Positions 1 to 12,256 of a stretch of DNA of 64,000 nucleotides are shown here, one piece after another. The notes under the pieces are model-generated. The model ran no database searches. It was not told the origin of the DNA and saw nothing but the letters and a program-made list of their open reading frames with translations. The stretch lies in the NCBI RefSeq assembly GCF_030463565.1, contig NC_134646.1, forward strand, positions 14,722,001 to 14,786,000. The letters are read 5' to 3'. This DNA comes from Pelecanus crispus (lineage: Eukaryota > Chordata > Aves > Pelecaniformes > Pelecanidae). The translations under genes were made by a program, and so were the position numbers. The stretch's first letter is position 1; every line of letters begins with the position of its first letter.

Positions 1-1611
1 GGGAATACAAAGCCACAACTGGCTAGGGGGCCTGGGCAATTGCTCTTGCATCATGTTACTGGAAGGGCATACAATGCACTAGAGGGTATTACCGGAAAGG
101 GGCTCGGTTACCTGATGCAATTTATGCTGAAGGAAGGAATCATACTACATTTTACTTATCTGACCACTGTGCCTCACATGTAATTATAAGCTGGAGGGGG
201 AGCGTATAACCATTGTACAAAGTATACAGCTTAGTAGTCTGTTTTCATGCATTAAACAACGATGTACTGTACTTGTATCCTTACACTAGCAACCAATTTT
301 CAGACTGTTTTTTGCTAGAAGGGATTATGACCACAGGAAGCCTGGCCTCCTGCATAACACAGACCCCCTTTAAGTCAAATGATTTCTATCTGACCAAAGG
401 GTATTTTCCAGAAAGGTAAATCATCTTGATTTGAAAACTAAACCAATTGATTCAGCCAGTTAAGACTCTTCCAAGCACCACTGCACTCTCTGCTCTTTGG
501 GGACCAGCATTCCAGACAGCTTACAGTCCAGACTGATTACAAATTGCCCACAAACAGTAACGAAATCAAGGATTGACCTGCAGTAGAATCAACTTGGTAC
601 ATTGTAAGTTACCACCACTGAAAACACCCATGCTTTCAAGTATATGGACTCAAATAGCTGTAATAAGTCACAATGTTTTCAGCTGTTTGGATACCCATGG
701 CACAGATATTTGCTGCAGGAATATTTCTCCCTCTTTCTTTTCTTTCTTTTAAAATGTAACTAGTGATTTTTTTTTTTATCTTTCATAAGAATTTGCAAGT
801 TTCTTTGCAAAATGCCAATTACCGGTGTTTTTGAAGGAAAAGCAAGTTTATGCACCTTACACATGAACAATCTTTTTTATTATCAAAATTTTCTTACTGA
901 CAAACAGTAACCTTCTTTCACAAAAAGTCATACTTTGATTTAAATAAAACACACACAAAGATCAAGTAGTCTTTAATCACCTTTCTACAGTCCCCCTGAC
1001 AGCAATCTTAGGATTATGTTTGTGAGCCTGCGGTGTTTTATGAGGGTTCTCAGACTAACTGGATTACACATTCAGGAGTGAAGACCTGGATTATACATTA
1101 CCTCTAGCGCACCTTATTAAAACACCAAAGCCAATTTATTTGCTGTTTATGAATAATAATAATGACACTTCAGATCTTAAAAAATACCAGCAGCCATGGC
1201 TTTGCTGCACAGCAAACACTATCAAAAAGCTCAGGACAATATCAGACAGTGACACTTCCCATTCAGCCTTAACCGTGCACTTGAGGTGCTTTCAGCACAT
1301 ACCAGTGACCTGCGATATATCCGTTCTTCAGTGCCACAGGCAACTTGCATCAAACCTTGCCTAGAGCTGGAAGGAGGTCACTCTGCAGTTGGTGCCACTG
1401 ATGTGCCTGATACTGCCACCCAGGGACACCTTCCTCTCCTCCCAGACAACAAGCATGTGTTATTCACCTGGCTCCTCAGAGCAGAGCCCTGCCCTGCCAC
1501 ATCCTTCTCCCAGGTCTACACTAATATAATCTACAGCCTGACAGTCTCTCAAGACACCTTCTAAGAGATTTTTATCTTAAAAATGCCTAAACAAACAGCA
1601 TACATCCTTTT
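1..1611 (-). other. TBC1D9 intron 1, left part
   Basis: AT-rich non-coding DNA, assigned to intron 1 of TBC1D9 because the first exon lies to the right and reads leftwards. I see no exon, RNA gene or recognisable mobile element. The short open frames at 213-419 and 1140-1564 have no protein-like features. Confidence 0.6.
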
Positions 1612-1616
1612 AGCAC

Positions 1617-2158
1617 TGTCCTGGTTTCAGCTGGGATAGAGTTAATTTTCTTCCTAGTAGCGGGCATGGTGCTGTGGTTTGGATTTAGTAGGAGAAGAAT
1701 GTTGGTAACACGCTGATGTTTTAGTTGTTGCTGAGTACTGCTTATGCTAGTCAAGGACTTTTCAGCTTCCCATGCTCTGCCAGGTGCACAAGCAACTGGG
1801 AGGGGGCACAGCCAGAATAGTTGATCCAAACTGACCAGAGGGCTATTCCATACCATACGATGTCATGCTCAGTATAGAAACTGGGGGGGCTGGCCGGGGT
1901 GGCAGCGATCGTTGCTCGGGAACTGTCTGGGTATCGGTCAGCGGGTGGTGAGCAACTGCATTGTGCATCACTTGCTTTGTATATTGTTATTATCATCATT
2001 ACTATTTTGCTTTATTTCAATTATTAAACTGTTCTTATCTCAACCCAGGAGTGTTTCTCACTCTTACTCCTCCGATTCTCTCCCCCATCCCATCGGGGTA
2101 AGGGGAGTGAGCGAGCAGCTGCGTGGACTTGGTTGCTGGCTGGGGCTAAACCACGGCA
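1617..2158 (+). mobile_element. Solo LTR, family A copy 1
   Basis: A 542-base long terminal repeat of an endogenous retrovirus. It begins TGTCCTGGTTTCAGC and ends GGGGCTAAACCACGGCA, so it has the canonical TG...CA ends. It is flanked by a perfect 5-base target-site duplication, AGCAC, at 1612-1616 and 2159-2163. No gag, pol or env sequence adjoins it, so it is a solo LTR left by recombination between the two LTRs of a provirus. A TTA-rich stretch (about 1984-2010) precedes an ATTAAA polyadenylation-type signal at 2023-2028. It is about 30 bases shorter than copies 2 and 3, mostly from a deletion in the TTA-rich stretch. Orientation is inferred from the terminal and U5-like sequences. The 5-base duplication fits ERVL-type and some class II elements; the exact family is not assigned. 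Confidence 0.9.
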
Positions 2159-5100
2159 AGCACATATAGCAAGTGCACAAGTATACCCTCCAAAAGAGCT
2201 AAGATTTAATACAGGTCAGACTGTGACTCTTGGAGTCATGTTCATGAGTTATCACTCAAATAGTCCCATGGATGTCAGCAGCCTATTCGTGTATAAGCTC
2301 AACACTGCAACTAGGAAAGCTTGCGAAGTCATGTGTGCCATTAGTAAGAATTTTTCAAAACAGGCGTTGTGACATTCCAACACTGAATGACATACACACT
2401 GTTTAAATGATTCCCAATAGTTAAAGTGTGCTGATGACCCCTTCTCTTTCCTCTAAGGCAAGATGGATGCACAATGAGCTCCGGTCATAAACCTGAAACA
2501 TCCAAGGGACCTATTTGGATTGTAGATGTCAGCTGATTTCTTAGAAAGCCTCAATCAATAGGGTTGACATCAATAGGGCTGACTTAAGTCACAACTGCAC
2601 CCTGAGCATTCAGTTTTATATTGATTTAATGGACAATGAATAAACTCTTCCTAAAGTTTAAGTGTCACTTCCTGGACTTTAAAAACAATAACAACACATA
2701 GCTAAAATGTACAGCACAAGCTACTGTTTTTCCTAGTAACTATAATGAATCATTACTCTTCCATTCTTTCTCAAGGCAGTCCACGTGTTCATGTGATTAG
2801 TGCTCTCATTTGTTATTACAGGATGAGGTCATCTCATTACTTGTCTGTCAAAACTCAACCTAGAGCAACAATCTGACCTCCACAGGTAACAACAAATCCT
2901 TCTAAAGGGGGAGGTCACTGCTATTTGATTTCATTTCATGGGAGAGCTGAAATGAATAGTAAATATTATACACCACTCAAAAATAATTACAATGTTGAAC
3001 TTCCGATCCTGGTAATAGTATCCACAAAAGTATGAAAAGAACCTCTTCATTGTGACCACCCTTGGAACTTTATGAAGGGTTATACAGTTTTGTTTTATAG
3101 GTGTTCATTCATATAAATGAAAGCAAAACAACCACTAAATACTTATTTGATAACTGTCTTCCCACGTGGGTTATATAGCATTGGCCTATATGGACGTGTA
3201 ATGTGGCATCAGGAAAAACAAATTCTTCCTCTGAAATTGAGGCCTAAGATTTGTTAAGTCTTCCCCAACTTTGTTGAGGAGCCTTTGTTGCTCTTTCTTT
3301 CTACCAATGCAGTCTTACAGAGCACTGATTTACCCAGCCACCACTTCCTTTGCACACAAGTTTTCAAACACATTCAGTGAAACTGACTCTGAGGAAGTAC
3401 TGTCACTCTACTGACATTTAGCAAGACAAGCAGCAAAAACAGTACCTGCTTTTTCTGTCTTCAGGCTGATAAATACAAATGAGAGAAGAATGAAAACCTA
3501 ACCACTAATCTTAAAAAAAAAAGGCTCAGGAAGGGTCAAGTGTGATGATCTGGCTTGACTAGTGCAGGATAAAGCAGTAATGAAGGATAAAGCTTTCATC
3601 CTCCCTTCAAGTTTAACAATTGTGATTGAATTAGATTATCTTCAAAATATCTTAAGAGTCATCAGCAATTGAACGTCTACCACACTACTTGCCAAGGTGT
3701 CCAAACAACTTGTGACCACCCCTGTAAAAAATCTGTACCTTAACTCGAACCTAAACCTGACTGGGTTTAGACTTTCAGCTTTTATAAGTTTTTGTAACTT
3801 CATCTGCTAAGCTGAAGGGCCCTAATCATTGTAAGATGTAGCCACGTTTGTCAGTGTTATGTACTAAGAAACATTTAAAATATTTTAGGGTTGTGAAACT
3901 TTGCTGTTTTTCTCTTCAATAGAGAAAAAACCACTATGTGCATTACAATCTATATCTGTTGCTACATACAGATACACACACACAGAGCGAAAGAATTGCC
4001 TTTCTTTCCACTAAGGCCCAGTTTACAGATGATGAAATGTCCAGGTGCAGTAACTCACATAATAATACATCCAAACAATAAGTTCCCAGAAACAAACCCA
4101 GTAGACTTGACCTGAAACAAAAACCTAGCAGAAGTAGAAAAAGGCTGAGTAGAGAGATGAGCACTGACAGGACATGCTAGACAGTTACAGGTTTGTGAAG
4201 GCTTACAACACAGAGGAAATTGATATTTGGACAAAAACCCAAACAAATAATCTCACACACCTGAAGAAAATAAATTTTATATTACATGTCAATCACACCA
4301 GGCTATATCAAGTGATGGAGAAACAGTAAGAATACAGATGGAGATAACAAATGCTGTCAAGGTAGGATATAAAAATTTACTCATTGTTTGGTTTTTTTTA
4401 CAGACCTAACAAACAAACAAAAAACCCAAACAAAACACCCACACACACTTTGGAAAACCATCACCAAGAACCACTGACCAAACCAGCAGGGAAGTCACTG
4501 AATTCTACTCAAAACTAATTCTTGTTATGTATCCCATTCTCTCAGAGTAGCACAAGCAAATTAAACAGATTTCATCCAAGAGCAAAATTTAAATCAACTA
4601 CATCTGCACCAACATAAGATTCACATAAACTATATAATCTTATATAGTTTGTATGAAGTAAGTATGAGCAATTGAAGAAAAAACAAAACAAAACCCAACA
4701 ACTACCACCACCACTAAACTAAGAAAAGCAATTGTAAACTGCATCTAGCCAACAAAATCAACAAATTGAGAACTGAAGCGTGCACAGCAAATTCAGCTTG
4801 AACTAAGGAACAGTGCTGAAGCACAGCATGGTTAAATACAAGCTAAATCTGAAGAGAAGCAATACTTTCAGAAAAAAATTATTCAAATTCTAACTGTTCT
4901 GACTGAATACCTGCAGATAGATCAGATTTCAATAAGCTATCGGAGGAGGCACTTTACCAGGGAAAGAAACGATGCTGAACAGAAAATCCCAAGAACTTTG
5001 GCTAACGAAATACTGGAAAACACAGAGGGGAAGCACAAGACAGGACTGTGAGGTAAGAACCAAAAAGACGTTAAGAACTTACTAACTGAAACTAAGACTG

Positions 5101-8100
5101 CTGCTGTGGTAGGAATTCATACACCCCTGCCTGGAAACTTCAGAAAAAAAGAAGAAAAGAACAATCAGAAATCAGGCCTAGGAAATACTTACAATATTTC
5201 TTTTGAAAAGAAAACAAATGCAAAGATTTTGAAGAAGTCCTCCAGAACCTAAGCCCACCTCAGCACCAGATTTAAAGGCAAAATGCAAATGTAGATTACC
5301 GGATATCAACATTGATCAGAAATCAGAAGCATGATTAGCAATCAAAGAGCTAAGGAAAAGCAAGATTTCACTCAAATGCTTACAGCCCTTTGTACACCTT
5401 GTATTATCATGCTTGAGCAAAGTCAGCGGCAGCAACAACTCCTGTCTATTACAGGAAAAAGCCATAAACAGTGTGATACTACAAATGATAGAAAAAGCAG
5501 AGGTCGCAAATCTTACAGAACAGAAAAAGCTGAATGGATTCCACCTACACCAAATATTTACAAGAACAACAATCATATGAGAATACATATGTTTTAATTA
5601 ACTTTCAGAAGCATTTGAGAGTATATACTGGCATACCTTGTGGAACCTTTTTTACTTCTACGGAACTCTAACTGAAACTGTCAAGGGCCCAAACTTCTGT
5701 GAAATAGGATATATTCTTACAAGGATGCATAACTGGACAGTGGACTGATGGAAATGTGGAAACTGATGTGAAGAAGGGCTACTTTCTCTATACCTTTCAG
5801 TGTGGGACCAGAGAGTAATACCAAAACCCTGTAAGCAATACGAACTCTGGTATAATGCAGAAAATTACTAAGAGGCCTAGACATTTATTGCTTACTATAC
5901 TGTGATCCTGTGTGACATTTCCAACAGGGTTTCATACAAACAGAGATCTCGGGAGAAATAGCAGGCCATCCTTGAATTCCATGTGTCAAGCAATAAGATT
6001 ATGTCAGAAGGCAAAAATGGCAAGTGACAGCTCAGCTCAGAGGCCTTGACAGGGGACACTACTCAAAGTGTAAAAGATGAAGTAACATCAAGGGAGGTCT
6101 TTGACCAAGAAGCATTACAGTACAGAAACCAGAGCTACACCAAGGAACATCTCAGGCACTGTATCTGTGCAAACAGGGCATTGCCTGTAAGAACCGGAAA
6201 TCAAGAGCAGCATTAGGCAGGAAATGAGACACCTTCCAATTAAGCACCTGTGAAAGCATCTGGGAATTCAACAGAGACTCATGAGTCAACCTGGAGAATC
6301 AAAGAGCAGTTCAACCCTAGACATCTGCATGTCCTCTTGAAGTGGAAATCTTCTAGTGTGAAGAAGCAAACACACCCACAGCGGATCCTAACGAGAAGCT
6401 CAGCAGGCTCAGAGCAGATCGGGTGTAACGCAAAATGACAAAGCGGAGCGGAAGAGACTGGTTTGCACCCCCTGACCCAAAATGAACATGGGAAGCTGAT
6501 GGATAGGCTGACCACTCATGTCAGTTATGCTAATTGCATGTATTTTGATAAATGCTGTATTTCAAGTATCAGAAAGCACATGCTTTCTACTCAAGTGTAC
6601 CAAGTTTGACATGCAAAATCCTAACCGCTTGAGTAAACAAGGACAGAAAGTGTCAAGTTTGTTGAAGTACGTACCATCCTTCCATCAGGCAGATGATACA
6701 CTGGCCAAAAACTTTTCTAAATCTTATGTATAAACAGGTTTTCAAGCAACCTCTTCCTCAACCTTTTGAATTGAGAGGATGAGAGCAAGATAGAATCTTA
6801 TCTTCAAATTCAAGCTATTAATTGTGGTGTCCAGCAAGGCTGCAGAACAGCGTTCTGAGTTAGAACATTGTCACAATATTAAAAATTATATTAGATTTGA
6901 CATTGAAGGCCTACATCAGCCAGCTGAGCTCAGAACCTCTCCTTTCTGCCTTTCCAATGGGGAAATTACATGATAACCCTTTCTGCAAAAATATCTGGGG
7001 AGAAAGATAGTACTTCATCAATTTCTTTTATCACCAGAAGTCAGCAAATTTCCATCTGCTCTTTTCTGCTTAAGCATTTGAATCATCTTTGGCAACATAT
7101 CATGGACTTACAAACTCGTACTGAATTTCACACATGCACTGTCCCAGCTGTAAGCATAAATACCCTATCTGCAAAACAATTCACTCCTAAAAACAGTTCT
7201 TGCAAACTAAGAACAATTCATTTGCCTTGGGATTCAAAGAGATCTTACAATAACATTTTAAACAAAACTACTTAGAATTTCACCTCCACTTCACACACAA
7301 ACGTACACGTGCAAAAGGAGCACGGCAGTCGCAAGCTAATCGTACCACACCCTCAATCTCTCTTCCTGTAAGCTCTAATCGAATACGTTGCTCTGCTGTC
7401 AACTATTAGTCACACTAATTCCTTGCAATATTGTTTCCAAATAAAAACAGTTTGGCAAGCATTACCACAGTATAGCAGAGAGCAGTTAGAGATATTTTTT
7501 AACATATTTGTTGCATCAGAATGCAAGATACACTTAACACAAAAACATGAGCTTTTTAGTAATTTATAAACTTTATGACATGTTCAAGATCTTTACATCC
7601 ATGAAAGTAATACTGTCATACAGGGCACAGGGACCAAACGATGGGACAGATCTGGGTTCACGTTCTCTCCAAATGCCTATGCTTCAGCGGACGCAGGTTG
7701 CTGTGTAACACACTGAATCCCTCTGGAGAAAGAAGCATTTCATACAGGCTGCCCAGGGAAGGTAGCTGACAAACAGGAAGCAGAATAGGTAGGAGGGAGA
7801 GAGGGTTAAAAACATCCGGCACCTTTGAGAAAACTAGTAAGAGGAAAGAAGAGACTTTTTCCCCTGCTAGTGAACAAAAGGAAGATGAAACTCTTGAGTG
7901 AGGGTCACACAGAAGCAAAATACAGGCATGGAATTACGTGCAAGGCATGAAACAATTTCGTTACGGACAAAGCTCATCAACCATCAAATACTTCTAAGCA
8001 GAAAAGTACATTTTTTGGTCTTGTCCTGGAAGATTAATGCAGTGATGCAAGGTAATGTGAGCGATGTGAGATAACGCATAGAACAGCTATGAAAATCCAA

Positions 8101-9297
8101 TTTATAAGTCTCTCCCATTTTTCTTTTGTTAAAAAGGAAAACAAAACCCAAACAACCCTTCAGTTAAGGCGCGCTTGCAAAGGAAAGTCACATTGATATG
8201 ACTGGTACAGACATAGACACAATCATTTAAAAGAGTCCAGGCCTTAATTCAGTATAAAAATGGATCCACGGTGCTTAGTAGAAAAGCTGTCTCTCTTAAG
8301 TAAACTATTAATCAGATACATTTTGTTAGCAGAGATGACTTCTAGGGACTCACTAGTTAGGCACTGCCCTATCACATAACAAGATGATCATCATGCTTCT
8401 AACTTGTTACAATCCAGTATTAAAACAAGCGCAGAAAATGTCTCCAATGTCCAAACGGGTGTTTAAATAAGAGAGATTTCTCTGTTTAACTAAGTTACAC
8501 AAATCAAGGCCAAGAGGAGAGAATTGGTGCGGAAAGGGCTGATATTCCACCCCTTCCTCCAATGCAACTGATACTCCTTTTCCTGCAAAGGGTTGCTGTA
8601 CTCAGAGTGGATCCAGGAGAACAGGTAATGCAAGTACTGCTTTTCTGCTTCAACATAAAGCCACTGAGAATTACTTTCACCCACCCCCAAGGCTACACAA
8701 ACTACTTGTTTTTAGACTGAGATGTGTCAAAAGACCTAAAAGATCTGGTCTTCTGGACTTTGCTCTGGTGACGGTTGACTTCTGCCCACAGGGTGGTAGT
8801 AAGTGATGGAGGACAGGTTGCACCGAGACCCTGGCAGCTGCTTCGAGGGTACTCATCAGCCTTCAGCCACATTTTCAGTCACAGCATCCAGCCACAGCAC
8901 TCTCTGAAGAGATCTGTCCCCAGCCTTCCCTCCTCATTCCCATTCATCCACAGGAAAGTGCTCTACCTCTTTCTTCAGCTGTGCCAACACAACCGCATTA
9001 CAGTGCGGCCCCAACTTAAGTGCTTTGAAGTTTGCCATGTTCGCAGAAGGGCATTACGCTTAACCCTGATCAGTTTGCTGACTGGTTAGTTTCACAGCAA
9101 ACCTAGAATTGAGGGCAATGCCAGAGAATCAATACTTCTTATTGTCGAACCACTGCTTAAGTTCCAGAGTGACGCCATCTCATGCCATCAAGCCCGCAGC
9201 CTCATCAATGTGAAAGTCAATTGTCATTCTACAATTTAAGACAAATTACTTCAAGAGTCAATAATCAGGGAGTACCAGTCAGCAGAAGTTGGATCAC

Positions 9298-9318
9298 AAA
9301 AAAAAAAAAAAAAAAAAA
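9298..9318 (+). repeat. Poly(A) tract
   Basis: Twenty-one consecutive A residues. The upstream sequence does not look like a known retroposon, so it is treated as a simple repeat. Confidence 0.9.
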
Positions 9319-10384
9319 GACAGCTGTATTTACATCCTCTCTTGCATATATAAACTCAGACCACTCCCACCACAGTGAAAAATCTTATATACAGTATTTC
9401 TAGTAAGCTTCAAGGACACATAATCTGGTTTCCCGCAGAGCAACCAAGCCAAATTTTATACTACATTCACGGGTGGATAACTTTCTAGATTATATCTGAG
9501 CAAATTTCAGCATTACATCACTACAGAAAGGGGAATTAGCAACAACAAAACCCCCAAAAACACCCACAAAAATGTTCTTTTTTTTCTGCTTCTGTATTTT
9601 CAACCCATTAACCTCCACGCCCATCATGAGAACTGTATCGTTATGATCTACAAAACTTCCACAGGGTCATCCTAAATGCTATCATTATTACAAATGATGC
9701 ACCCTGTTGACCGTTTCAGCAGATTTATTTACTTTGAACGCTCAGGATCAGCAAGGTCCCTCAATACCTTGCTTTTAGCCAGTCTTACCTACCAGGAAGA
9801 ATCCATTGGTTTCCTTCACCTGCCTTGGCCCTCAATGGGTAGACCACAGCTGTTAGAACAACCAGTGTAAGATTCCAGTATTTCCATGAAAAACAAATAA
9901 TTGCATGTTACACTGTGCCTACCAATCTGGGAATGGCCTGGATACTCTACATCCCTTTCTTTCTTCCTTTCTCACCTTTTGTTGAGCACTGTGTCAAAAA
10001 ACCATGTGCTAAAATAGCAAGGTCTGACAAGTTCCCATGCAGCCCTTTAAATATTGCCAGCACTAATAACTTCCTGCATGTAGTAGCAGGTGTTTGTTTA
10101 GTTTTGGTTCTGGCAACATACTGGAAAAGAAAGCTACAACCTTTTTCCAGCCCTTCCTCATACAAACAAAACCCCTAGAAACTGTTTAGCTACTCGTTGC
10201 TACTACCTCAATCCCACAGCAGCTGCAATTCCAGGCAAAGCACAGACACTAATAAAAGCCACATAGAAAGTAGTTTTCAAAATACACATAGAACTTTTGC
10301 ATTCTAAGTCAATATTCACCATACAGACTGCATTCACATACTAAAATGATGGATACAGTGCACAGAAACTTGAATTGCAAGGTT

Positions 10385-10403
10385 GGGGGGGGGTGGGGTG
10401 GGG
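10385..10403 (+). repeat. G-run cluster (possible quadruplex)
   Basis: Runs of nine, four and four G residues separated by single T residues. The nine-G run can supply two tracts, so four tracts are available for a G-quadruplex with one-base loops. It lies in TBC1D9 intron 1, with the G-rich strand being the non-template of a rightward reading and therefore C-rich in the TBC1D9 transcript. Confidence 0.7.
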
Positions 10404-11331
10404 AGGAGAGGATGAAGAAGCAAAGGCAGAACTACTTCTGTATTCTGAACTCCTACCAAATGCTGCCGACTTATCTGACCTTCACAAAAAAGGAGTGCAT
10501 ATTTATGAATCCTACTCCCACTTAAGGACTAAATTGTCAAACATGATCTCTCCATCTGTACAGTGATATCATCAATCAGACTATTATACATACAACTGGA
10601 AGAAGGCCTCGATAAACATGCACTATGCAAACAGGCTGAAGAGAAACCCCAAAATTCTCAAAATGTTTCTCCAATATCTAAGAAATGCTTGGAAAATTGA
10701 CTGGGTTAGAGATCTGAAACGATCTCTAAATCAAAGATAACAAAGTCAAAAAGGTACAAGAATGCCTCGTCAGACCACCGACAGCAAGATAGAGGAAGAA
10801 ATCCTTAAGAGGCCAGGGGGCAATCCATGAAAGGAGAGTCTGCAAAGAATTCCTCAGTAAACACAGCAGGGGCAAACTTTTAAGGCAAGAAATTCTTTTT
10901 ATGGATCTGTCAACACTACCCATAATTCAAAAAAAAAAAAAAAAATCTACAGACAACATGGGGTGGCTGCTGGTCACTTTCCATGCAAGAATGAGGTGGT
11001 TTATCAACATACAACACTGAAGAAGAGTGAAGATCTGAAGAGCCTAGATGAAAACACACTTTACCGTGGTGGGTTAGTTTAGCTTATAAATTGTTTACAA
11101 GTCCATAGAGCATTCAAAGGCTGAAAAGACACTTAATCTCCTGGTAAATATGCACAGGACCTTTGAACCAAACATAGATGTAGTCCATATGTTTATTTTG
11201 ATTAGCCTGAAGAACTAGTTGCCATGCAAGTGGGTAAGGAAGAAGCCACAGCTTTTCAGAGAACGAGTTTGACTATTTTCTGCCAATTCAAGAAGGACCG
11301 GTGGTAACACCGTTGGGTTCTGTATCTCCAG

Positions 11332-11559
11332 TTTTATGGAAATGCATATACATTGCCTAAAAACGATGAAAGGTTTTGGCAAAGGTATATGCACAGTATT
11401 ACAGAGACCGACCGAGATGCGTATGACCCAGACATCTACAAAAGCGTCTCCAGTTGCCAGCGGTCAAAACCAAAGCATTCGGGGAACACGCTTTCCAAGG
11501 ACGTCCCAAAGAATACGGAGAAACCGAAGCAGCTTTGCTCTCATGGTACGCGCTTGTGA
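11332..11559 (+). other. Unidentified protein-like open stretch with possible splice acceptor
   Basis: A plus-strand open frame of 75 codons follows a possible acceptor (CTGTATCTCCAG at 11320-11331) and ends in TGA at 11557-11559. Its first half is rich in Asp, Tyr, Trp and Arg and reads like a folded or cytoskeletal protein (for example NDERFWQRYMHSITETDRD), unlike the low-complexity frames nearby; the second half is basic and Ser/Lys-rich. A second frame is open over 11336-11608, so the openness may partly reflect CpG-containing composition. It lies about 0.5 kb inside TBC1D9 intron 1, antisense to that gene. The pyrimidine tract before the acceptor is weak. I do not recognise a family. It could be a terminal exon of an antisense gene, a decayed retrocopy or chance. 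Confidence 0.2.
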
Positions 11560-12044
11560 ATTACCAACTTGGTCTTCTTTCAAACGCCTGTTAGAGGTTC
11601 GGAAATAAGCTAGCCAGCAAACGCTGGCACGCAGCCGGGCAAGTCACACCCTGGCGTACGCAGGCATCGGGTACCGGTGGTCACCCGCGCAAAGCCTCGC
11701 AGCGCGGAAACCCTGCGGAAGCCTTCGCCTGTTCCCCGAAGCCAGGCACCTCAAGGCCGCCACGGCGCCCGCGGCCCCCGCCGCGGCGTGCGCGGCCCCA
11801 GCCTCCGCCCTCGGCCGCGGCGGGGAGGCGGGGGGCTCCCCGCACCGCCCGGCGCGGCGGCGAGGAGCGGCGAGGGCCCCTGCAGCCCCCACGGCCGGCG
11901 CCGCTCCCCGAGGGCCGCTCCCCGGCCCGGCCGGCCGGCGGGGACCCACCGCCAGCCCGGGGGGGGCCGCTGAGGGAGACGGCGCGAGAGGCAGCCCCGC
12001 CCTGCCCGCCCCGGGACCCCGGCCGCCGCCGCCGCCGCCCTTAC

Positions 12045-12171
12045 CCGCCAGGCCCCCGCCGCCGCCATCGCCTCCGTGCCCCTTCCTCCTCTGGAGGATG
12101 AAGTAGGGGTTGGCGCGCTCCGTCACCCACAGGGCGTTCGCCAGCAGCACCTCCTCGGGGTTCACCCACAT
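12045..12171 (-). CDS. TBC1D9: TBC1D9 first coding exon (partial gene)
   Basis: TBC1D9 belongs to the TBC-domain family, whose members act as GTPase-activating proteins for Rab GTPases; the full protein has two GRAM domains, a TBC domain and an EF-hand-type region. Only the first 42 codons are here. The minus-strand reading starts [15 protein letters not shown] and continues through [15 protein letters not shown] into a glycine-rich run ending LAG, which I recognise as the conserved vertebrate N terminus lying just before the first GRAM domain. The ATG is at 12171-12169, with A at -3 but T at +4, a moderate context. The exon ends at 12045 with a good donor (GCGG|GTAAGG on the minus strand), splitting a Gly codon after its first base. 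The longer open frame beyond the donor is intronic GC-rich DNA. Exon 2 was not found in the remaining 12 kb, so the rest of the gene lies to the left of the window. The paralogue TBC1D9B is the main alternative, but the RNF150 neighbour supports TBC1D9. Confidence 0.93.
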
Positions 12172-12256
12172 GCTCCCAGCGCAGACAAAGGCCGGCCCGA
12201 CCGGCCGCCGCCGCGCGGTGACTCACGCACGCACCGTCCGCATCAGACGCCACCAT
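12045..12256 (-). promoter_or_regulatory. Overlapping upstream ORF in the TBC1D9 leader
   Basis: On the minus strand an ATG at 12256-12254, 85 bases upstream of the TBC1D9 ATG, has G at -3 and G at +4, a stronger initiation context than the main start. It reads in a different frame (MVASDADG...) and stays open past the TBC1D9 start to the splice donor at 12044. In spliced mRNA it would therefore overlap the main coding start. A second upstream ATG (12243-12241) is in frame with TBC1D9 but has a poor context and stops after six codons. If transcription starts upstream of 12256, these would be expected to lower TBC1D9 translation. Whether the leader reaches this far is not visible. Confidence 0.5.

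Larger units (their letters stand above)
2164..11628 (-). other. TBC1D9 intron 1, main part
   Basis: About 9.5 kb of AT-rich intronic DNA between the first LTR and the promoter CpG island. I searched the minus strand for the next TBC1D9 exon (start of the GRAM region) and did not see it. Visible items are a perfect 10-base inverted repeat at 4627-4650 (arms AAACTATATA and TATATAGTTT, 4-base loop), an A21 run at 9298-9318, a G-run cluster at 10385-10403 and a protein-like open stretch at 11332-11559, the last listed separately. No mobile element is recognised with confidence. Confidence 0.6.
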
